Positions 55,945 to 64,000 of a DNA stretch of 64,000 nt are shown piece after piece. Positions within the stretch are counted from its first letter, which is position 1. Every line of letters starts with the position of its first letter. Location of the stretch: NCBI GenBank assembly GCA_966250385.1, contig CBINHC010000001.1, forward strand, positions 310,001 through 374,000. The letters run 5' to 3'. The notes below the pieces were generated by a model, which saw nothing but the letters and a program-made list of their open reading frames with translations, searched no databases and was not told the origin of the DNA. The position numbers and the translations under genes are program-made. Origin of the DNA: DASWTL01 sp966250385 (GTDB taxonomy: Bacteria; Bacteroidota; Bacteroidia; Sphingobacteriales; Sphingobacteriaceae).

Positions 55945-56133
55945 TAATTTATCCGAATACTTTCTAATCTTTCTTAGGATCAAATAAATATTATCTTGTA
56001 GTTAAGCGCGGCAGGGCCGGAACCGGGCGGTAAGTCCCCTGATCCTGACGGGTGATGCTAGTTGGTTGATCTTCAGGAAGATACGGGTGTTTTGCAGGAA
56101 TGGCTGGAGCGCCGGGCGGACGCTTTCCGGGAA

Positions 56134-56514
56134 TTAATGCAGGATCGGAATCCGGGCATTTTTAAGCCAGAATTCTATTTTTTCCACCAGCTGGCTGTGA
56201 TTGACCGGTTTGAGGACATAGTCGTTGCAGCCGAATTTTTTCCAGAGGAGGGAGATGTCGGGGTAGTCGGACATCATGATCACCGGAATTTCGCGGGTTT
56301 CGGGATTCGTTTTGATCTGGTGCGTCATGGTTCCGCCGTTGCCTTCATTCAGGATGTAGTTGAGAAGGATCAGGTCCGGCTGATGCGTGTTGATCTCATC
56401 AAAGATGTTTTCAGGGTCGCTTTCGGCGCGGACGTCCAGGTCATACGCAGACAGCTTTTGCCTGAGTTCTGACAGGAACTCCGTATCCGGCTCAATGATT
56501 AGTACTCGCTTCAT
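56134..56514 (-). CDS. single-domain receiver with Asn at the phosphorylation site
   Basis: 126 residues, a lone CheY-like receiver. RVLIIEPDTEF supplies the acidic pair (Glu8, Asp10), VIMMSDYP the Ser/Thr-type switch position, and YVLKPV the invariant Lys102. At the place of the phosphoacceptor Asp the protein has Asn52 (PDLILLNYIL). It therefore should not be phosphorylated in the normal way and may act as a constitutive or binding-only module. No output domain is present. It is divergent from glgX, with 146 bases between starts. The open frame on the other strand is a shadow. Confidence 0.85.
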   Translation of the reverse strand: MKRVLIIEPDTEFLSELRQKLSAYDLDVRAESDPENIFDEINTHQPDLILLNYILNEGNGGTMTHQIKTNPETREIPVIMMSDYPDISLLWKKFGCNDYVLKPVNHSQLVEKIEFWLKNARIPILH

Positions 56515-56536
56515 GATCCAACGCTTTCTGTCAGAA

Positions 56537-56630
56537 CCGTAAAAACGGCGTTTTTGTTTGCTGAAAGGCGTTTACGGGTTTGAAATCCTGCGCAACGCCT
56601 TTCGATTTCAATTCTCGGTGCCGTAAAAAC
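56537..56630 (+). promoter_or_regulatory. competing inverted repeats in the leader of glgX
   Basis: GAAAGGCGTT (56563-56572) pairs with AACGCCTTTC (56594-56603). TTGAAATC (56580-56587) pairs with GATTTCAA (56604-56611). The two helices interleave and can hardly coexist. In addition CCGTAAA occurs at 56537-56543 and 56621-56627, and either copy can pair with TTTACGG at 56571-56577. This pattern suggests a switching leader or a protein-binding region shared with the divergent receiver gene. The role is inferred only. Confidence 0.45.
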
Positions 56631-56660
56631 TTTTTCCTCAGAATCCAATTTCTATAGCAT

Positions 56661-58780
<2,120 letters not shown>

Positions 58781-58781
<1 letters not shown>

Positions 58782-60616
58782 TGGAAAATCTTCGCATAGA
58801 ACGGCGTTCGGTCGGCGTCAATTTCAACGAAAAAAGGCAGGCGCAGGTCATGCTGTGGGCTCCCGAACTGAAAGAGGTCTCGATCTGCGTGAACGGGTCC
58901 GGAACCTATCCGCTGATCCGGGAAGAATACGGGTACTGGGTGCTCGAAACCGACCGGCTACGTCCGGGTGATACCTACCAGTTCACTGCGGCGGGCGAGT
59001 TGCGGCCGGACCCGGCGTCACTGAGTCAGCCTGAAGGCGTCCACGGTCCATCCAGGGCACTGAACCTGCAGGCTTTTCACTGGACGGATGACACCTGGAA
59101 TAACACTGATCTGGAGAATTATATCATCTATGAACTCCATACAGGCACTTTCTCGGCATCGGGTACTTTCCGCGGGATTGAAGAGAAGCTGGACCATCTC
59201 CGCGATCTCGGGGTGACAGCTATCGAGATCATGCCGGTGGCGCAGTTCCCGGGCTCCAGGAACTGGGGTTATGACGGCGTATTCCCGTTCGCGGTCCAGG
59301 AATCCTATGGCGGCGCCGAACAGTTTCAGCACCTGGTGAACCTTTGTCACCAGAAAGGCCTGGCGGTCATCCTCGACGTGGTGTATAACCACTTCGGACC
59401 GGAAGGAAACTACCTCGAAACCTATGGGCCTTACCTGACAGCAAAGTACGCGACGCCCTGGGGGAAGGCGGTCAACTTCGATGACGCATGGTGCGACGGA
59501 GTCCGCCACTTCTTCGTGGAGAACGCGCTGATGTGGTTCCGCGATTTTCACGTCGATGCGCTCCGGCTGGATGCCGTACACGCCATCCGCGATTTCAGCC
59601 CGGTTCATATCCTGGCCGAGATCCGCAGGCGGGTCGACCAGCTGATGCAGACGACCGGCCGGAGGCATTACCTGATCGCGGAACTGGACCTGAATGATCC
59701 GCGCTATATCAATCCGCCGGAATCCGGTTACGGACTGGACAGCCAGTGGACCGACGAGTTTCACCATGCGCTGCGTGTGGCAGCCGGGGAGGAGCGGAAC
59801 GGATACTATGCGGACTTTGACGGTATCCTTCACCTGGGTAAGGCCTACCGGGACGCCTATGTATATGACGGACAGTTCTCCCCCCACCGGAAAAAGAACT
59901 TCGGGATGCCGGCTGAGCATAATCCCGGGAAGCAGTTCGTCGTCTTTTCGCAGAACCATGACCAGGTCGGCAACAGAATGCTGGGTGAACGGACCAGCTT
60001 GCTGGTCAGCCGGGAAATGCGGAAGCTGCTGGCGGGCGCGGTGCTTTGCAGTCCGTATCTTCCTATGCTGTTCATGGGAGAGGAGTGGGGGGAAACGAAC
60101 CCGTTCCTTTATTTCGTGGATCATTCGGATCCCGGGCTGAAGGAAGCGGTCCGGAAAGGCCGGACGGAGGAGTTCCGGGCCTTTCACGCTTCGGGCGAAG
60201 CACCCGATCCCAACGATGAACAGACCTACCTGCGATCCCGGCTTCAGTGGGAACTGTTGGAGAACGGGGAGCACCAGGTTATGTTCCGGTATTACCGGGC
60301 GCTCATCCGGTTACGCACCTCCAATGCCGTGCTCAGCCGCCCGGACCGCAGGAGACTGAACGTAGAGGTTGATGAAGCCGCCGGGACGCTCGTGCTGCAC
60401 CGCTGGCAGGATCAGGAACATCTGCTGATCCTGATGAACTTTTCAAAGAATCCCCGCCGGATGACCCTGTCCGGCTTTGCGGGGGAATGGACCGCACTGT
60501 TTGATTCAGCATCGCCCGAATGGCAGGGACCCGCCGGAGCTCCGGAACGGGTTGCCAGCCTGGAGTCGGTTGAGCTCCAGCCGGAGGCGATCCTGATTTA
60601 CACAAACACTCCTTAA
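58781..60616 (+). CDS. treZ: malto-oligosyltrehalose trehalohydrolase
   Basis: 611 residues, GH13. It releases trehalose from maltooligosyltrehalose made by TreY. An N-terminal domain (AQVMLWAPELKEVSICV) precedes the barrel. The nucleophile is Asp264 in VDALRLDAVHAI, the acid/base is Glu301 in LIAELDLND, and FSQNHDQVGNRMLGER gives the third Asp. LFMGEEWGETNPFLYFVDH is typical of TreZ. ATG 58781 shares one base with the glgX stop; GTG 58778, one codon earlier, is an equally possible start. Confidence 0.95.
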
Positions 60617-60634
60617 GAAGTTAACGACGCTACC

Positions 60635-63600
60635 ATGTTTAACCCGATTTCAACCTATCGACTGCAGTTCCATAAGGACTTCAACTTCGAAGATTTTGAG
60701 GCCGTGATCCCATACCTGAAGGCCCTTGGCGCCGGGACCGTCTATGCCTCGCCGGTGTTCCGGTCGGTGCCCGGAAGCAACCACGGTTATGACGGAACGG
60801 ATCCGCTCCGGATCAATCCGGAGATCGGCACATTGGAGCAGCTCATCGCACTGAGCCGGGCGCTGAAGGACTCCGGGATCGGGTGGATCCAGGACATCGT
60901 GCCGAATCATATGGCATTCCATCCGGAGAACCCGTGGCTGACGGATGTCCTGGAAAAGGGCCGGGATTCGGCTTACTACCTCTTTTTCGATATCATCCCG
61001 GACCATCCCGACACGGATGGAAAGCTCATCGTTCCGTTTCTTGGCGATTCACCCGACCAGGTGATCGAACGCGGGGAACTGAAAGTCGGGTGCCGGGGCA
61101 GACTGGTCCTGCAGTATTTTGATCAGTCCTTTCCCCTGAACAGGAGGTCCTATGCCCGCATTCTCAGGCTCGGCCCGGAGCCCGCTGACCAGGCGGTCCG
61201 GGATCTGAGGAGCGAACTGGACCGCCTGCACCAGGTGGAGGATCCTGAGATCTATTCCCGGGAATGGAATGAATTCCTGCTCAGGCTGCAGGCCCTCATG
61301 AAAGACCCCGGATCCGCCAGGTTCATGGAAAGCTGTCTGGATCAGGTCAACAGCCGTCCGGACCTGCTGAAAGAGCTGGCCGGCGACCAGGAATACGAAC
61401 TATGCCGCTGGTCCGATACGGACCGCCGGATCAGTTACCGGCGATTCTTCACGGTCAACAGTCTGATATGCCTGAATATGCAGGACCCCAGGGTGTTCGC
61501 CCACTACCACCGGCTGATCGGCGAGCTGGCCGGAACCGGCATCTTCAACGGACTACGGGTGGACCATGTCGACGGGCTTTCCGATCCCTCCGGCTACCTC
61601 GGGCAGTTGCGGGAACTGGCCGGCGAGGATGCCTACCTGACGGTTGAGAAGATTCTGGAGCCGGGTGAAAAGCTTCCGTCCGGCTGGCCGGTCGAGGGGA
61701 GTACCGGTTATGACTTTCTGGGAATGGTCAACAATCTGCTGACCCGGAAGGAGAGTGAACCGGCCTTTACAGCGTATTACCGGCTGCTGACCGGGCAGCA
61801 AACCCCGATAGCCGGACAGATCGCGGAGAAAAAGCGGAAGATCCTGTATGAGCATATGGCCGGCGAACTGGAGAACCTGGTCCGGATGTTTCCCCGGAAT
61901 CCGGGATCCGGGCTTGAACGGAGCGACCTCCGGGATGCGATCGGCGCATTCCTGGTCGCTTGCCCGGTGTACCGGTATTACGGGAACCGGATACCCCTGG
62001 AACCGGCTGAAAGAGCCGGGATACAGGCCATCCTGGACGGCATGCGGGCATCGGCGGCAGTGCCGGCGCACGCGACCGGGGCCCTTGGGGACGTACTTCT
62101 GTATGACGGCCGGGACCGGGATTATGCCCGGCAGGTGCTGCGGTTCTACCAGCGGCTGATGCAGTTCACCGGTCCCCTCATGGCCAAAGGGGTGGAGGAT
62201 ACCCTCATGTACACCTTTAACCGGTTTATCGGTCACAATGAGGTGGGCGACTCGCCTGAGACCTTCGGGATCGGTATTGAGGAGTTTCACCGGCTCATGC
62301 AGGAACGGCAGGCCGAATCCCCGATGTCGATGAACGCCACCTCGACGCATGATACCAAACGGGGCGAAGACGTTCGTGCCCGGCTTAACGTTCTGACGGA
62401 CCTGGCAGGGGAATGGCTGCAACTGGTAGAAATCTGGCGGGATATGAATGCAGACCTGAAGCTGGAAGGGGCGCCGGACGACAATGACGAGTACTTTATC
62501 TACCAGACGCTCATCGGCGCATATCCGATGCCCGGTGAGGATGCCTCCGGATTTCCGGAACGGATGCGGGAATACCTCGTCAAAGCCCTCCGGGAGGGCA
62601 AGGTGCGCTCGGGCTGGACCCGCCCGGATGAATCTTACGAAAAGGCTGTCTGCGATTTTGCCGAAGCCCTCCTCGACCCGGGGAAGCCGTTCTGGTCCGG
62701 TTTCAGCACGTTTCAGCGGAAGGTGGCCGGCTTCGGGATCGTGAATTCGCTGGTTCAGCTCATCCTGAAGTTCACCTGTCCGGGGATCCCGGACGTATAC
62801 CAGGGAACCGAACACTGGGATCTCAGCTTCGTCGATCCGGATAACCGCCGGCCTGTGGATTTTGCCGCACGCGGCTGCTCGCTGCAGGACCTGCAGTCTG
62901 CCGATCCGGCCGGCTTGTGGGAGCACCGCTATGACGGGCGGATCAAGGTTTGGCTGACCGCTCTTTTATTCCGGCTGAGACGGATGAACAACAGGCTTTT
63001 CACCGACGGCGCGTACATCCCCCTGACTGCGGAAGGAAAGTATAAGGACCATATCTGCAGCTTTGCCAGGCGATACCGCGATGAATGGCTGGTGGTCGTG
63101 GTCCCGTTGCATCCGGCTCTGATGGCGGAGGATCCCGGGCAGGTGCCCGACTGGGAAGATACCCGGATTGTCCTGCCCGCGGGATCGCCCCGGCAATGGC
63201 GGGATGAGCTCACCGGAAGAGCCGGGATCCGCCAAGTGAACCTGCAGGACCTGCTGCAAACACTGCCTGCACTGATCCTCCGTCCTGAAAAGAACCGGTC
63301 GCGCGGGGCGGGCATCCTGCTTTCGCTGACGTCGCTCCCGTCAGATTTCGGAATTGGCGATATGGGCCCGGAAGCCTATGCATTTGCCGATTTCCTGGCC
63401 CGGAGCCGGCAGAAGTACTGGCAGCTGCTTCCGCTTAATCCCACCGACGCGTCGCAGATGCATTCGCCATACAGTTCGGTCTCCGCCATGGCCGGCAATA
63501 CGCTGCTCGTCAGCCCCGAGAGGCTTACTGTCCTCGGTCTGCTCACGGCAGAAGACTGCCGGGCCTTCAGGCAGGAGTCATCCGGAACCGTTGATTTTGA

Positions 63601-64000
63601 GAGGGCCGGCCGGATCCGGGAGGAGCTTTTCCTCCGCGCCTGGAACACCTTTCAGTCGGGAGGCTTCACCCGGCTGACCCGGGCATTCAGGAAATTCGTC
63701 GACGCCGAACAGGACTGGCTGGACGACTATGCGCTCTTTACGGCCCTGAATGAAAAACTGGGATCGCCCTGGTATGAATGGCCCCGGGAATTCCGGATGC
63801 GGGATCGCCAGGCGCTGGAAACGTTTGCAGCCGCGCACCGGGAGGAACTGGAAAGGATCCGGTTCCTGCAGTTCATTTTTCAGCTTCAGTGGTCTGAACT
63901 GAAGAAGTACTGCAATCAAAACGGGATCGACCTGCTGGGCGATCTTCCCTTTTACGTGAGCTGTCATTCGTCGGATGTATGGGCGAATAAAGAGCTGTTT
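60635..64000 (+). CDS. treY: maltooligosyltrehalose synthase fused to 4-alpha-glucanotransferase (partial)
   Basis: The frame from ATG 60635 is open to the window end: 1122 codons, C terminus missing. Residues 1 to about 880 are TreY, which turns the reducing end of a maltodextrin into a trehalose unit: STYRLQFHKDFNFEDF opening, YASPVF, GIGWIQDIVPNHM, nucleophile Asp310 in GLRVDHVDGL, acid/base Glu338 in LTVEKIL, and TSTHDTKRGEDVRARLN. From about residue 890 the same frame reads RGAGILLSLTSLPSDFGIGDMG and QLLPLNPTDASQMHSPYSS, the N terminus of MalQ amylomaltase (GH77). No stop or ATG-plus-RBS separates them. TreY-MalQ would couple trehalose formation to maltodextrin recycling. Confidence 0.93.
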   Translation, partial: MFNPISTYRLQFHKDFNFEDFEAVIPYLKALGAGTVYASPVFRSVPGSNHGYDGTDPLRINPEIGTLEQLIALSRALKDSGIGWIQDIVPNHMAFHPENPWLTDVLEKGRDSAYYLFFDIIPDHPDTDGKLIVPFLGDSPDQVIERGELKVGCRGRLVLQYFDQSFPLNRRSYARILRLGPEPADQAVRDLRSELDRLHQVEDPEIYSREWNEFLLRLQALMKDPGSARFMESCLDQVNSRPDLLKELAGDQEYELCRWSDTDRRISYRRFFTVNSLICLNMQDPRVFAHYHRLIGELAGTGIFNGLRVDHVDGLSDPSGYLGQLRELAGEDAYLTVEKILEPGEKLPSGWPVEGSTGYDFLGMVNNLLTRKESEPAFTAYYRLLTGQQTPIAGQIAEKKRKILYEHMAGELENLVRMFPRNPGSGLERSDLRDAIGAFLVACPVYRYYGNRIPLEPAERAGIQAILDGMRASAAVPAHATGALGDVLLYDGRDRDYARQVLRFYQRLMQFTGPLMAKGVEDTLMYTFNRFIGHNEVGDSPETFGIGIEEFHRLMQERQAESPMSMNATSTHDTKRGEDVRARLNVLTDLAGEWLQLVEIWRDMNADLKLEGAPDDNDEYFIYQTLIGAYPMPGEDASGFPERMREYLVKALREGKVRSGWTRPDESYEKAVCDFAEALLDPGKPFWSGFSTFQRKVAGFGIVNSLVQLILKFTCPGIPDVYQGTEHWDLSFVDPDNRRPVDFAARGCSLQDLQSADPAGLWEHRYDGRIKVWLTALLFRLRRMNNRLFTDGAYIPLTAEGKYKDHICSFARRYRDEWLVVVVPLHPALMAEDPGQVPDWEDTRIVLPAGSPRQWRDELTGRAGIRQVNLQDLLQTLPALILRPEKNRSRGAGILLSLTSLPSDFGIGDMGPEAYAFADFLARSRQKYWQLLPLNPTDASQMHSPYSSVSAMAGNTLLVSPERLTVLGLLTAEDCRAFRQESSGTVDFERAGRIREELFLRAWNTFQSGGFTRLTRAFRKFVDAEQDWLDDYALFTALNEKLGSPWYEWPREFRMRDRQALETFAAAHREELERIRFLQFIFQLQWSELKKYCNQNGIDLLGDLPFYVSCHSSDVWANKELF

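Noticed and set aside
56062..56472. 136-codon plus-strand frame
   Set aside because: It mirrors the receiver gene on the other strand, which has clear receiver motifs.
61553..62926. 457-codon open frame on the minus strand opposite treY
   Set aside because: It is a shadow of the TreY frame, rich in Pro, Gly, Arg and His without motifs.

Overview
The window looks like chromosomal DNA of a Bacteroidota bacterium, probably from the Chitinophagales/Cytophagales side, although the lower rank is a guess. Three things point this way. SecD and SecF are fused. Rho carries a long charged insertion after its N-terminal domain. Several genes are preceded by the -7 element TAnnTTTG typical of this phylum, while Shine-Dalgarno sequences are mostly weak. 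Base composition is moderately GC-rich, so long antisense open frames are common; these were discarded. Almost everything is dense housekeeping sequence. No rRNA, tRNA, CRISPR array, insertion sequence or prophage was recognised.

Layout. 0-3.6 kb: end of a methyltransferase, a GlmM-like phosphohexomutase, a cysteine desulfurase and two small charged, disordered proteins. 3.7-11.8 kb: exported metallo-hydrolase, accD, class II aldolase, small permease, acetyltransferase, HMG-CoA lyase, then a redox group (NDH-2, 2Fe-2S ferredoxin, ferredoxin-NADP reductase, MarR regulator). 11.8-20.2 kb: secDF, folA-thyA, ispE, a LapA-like membrane protein and a large exported metallopeptidase/propeller/barrel protein. 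20.2-22.9 kb: a 2.7-kb stretch with no convincing gene, very unusual for this window. 22.9-28.5 kb: drug/metabolite transporter, LptF/G permease, tgt, glycosyltransferase, ECF sigma factor, rsmG. 28.5-30.2 kb: a small AT-richer accessory patch with a wrecked AlbA-type (RecG-like) regulator gene and an XRE regulator. 30.2-33.4 kb: SixA-like phosphatase, family 9 glycosyltransferase and a PolX-like PHP protein whose polymerase site looks dead.

Carbohydrate storage dominates two blocks. On the minus strand (33.5-40.7 kb) lie glgC-glgA, glgB and a family 31 alpha-glucosidase, which make and trim alpha-glucan from ADP-glucose. On the plus strand (56.7 kb to the end) lie glgX, treZ and a treY gene fused in frame to malQ, which is cut by the window edge. 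Together they can build glycogen, debranch it, convert chain ends to trehalose and recycle short maltodextrins. A receiver-domain protein with Asn at the phosphorylation position is divergent from glgX. The DNA between them holds competing inverted repeats.

Between the two blocks are sppA, folK, an orphan Hpt protein, pssA-purS, rho, pyrF, a PspC-like peptide, mutS, a SulP transporter, a DUF937-like protein, an M28 peptidase, a DUF4382 lipoprotein and an OmpA-family lipoprotein. The most interesting leads are the TreY-MalQ fusion, the competing hairpins before glgX, the pseudo-receiver, the dead PolX core, the Rho insertion and the 2.7-kb gene-free stretch.
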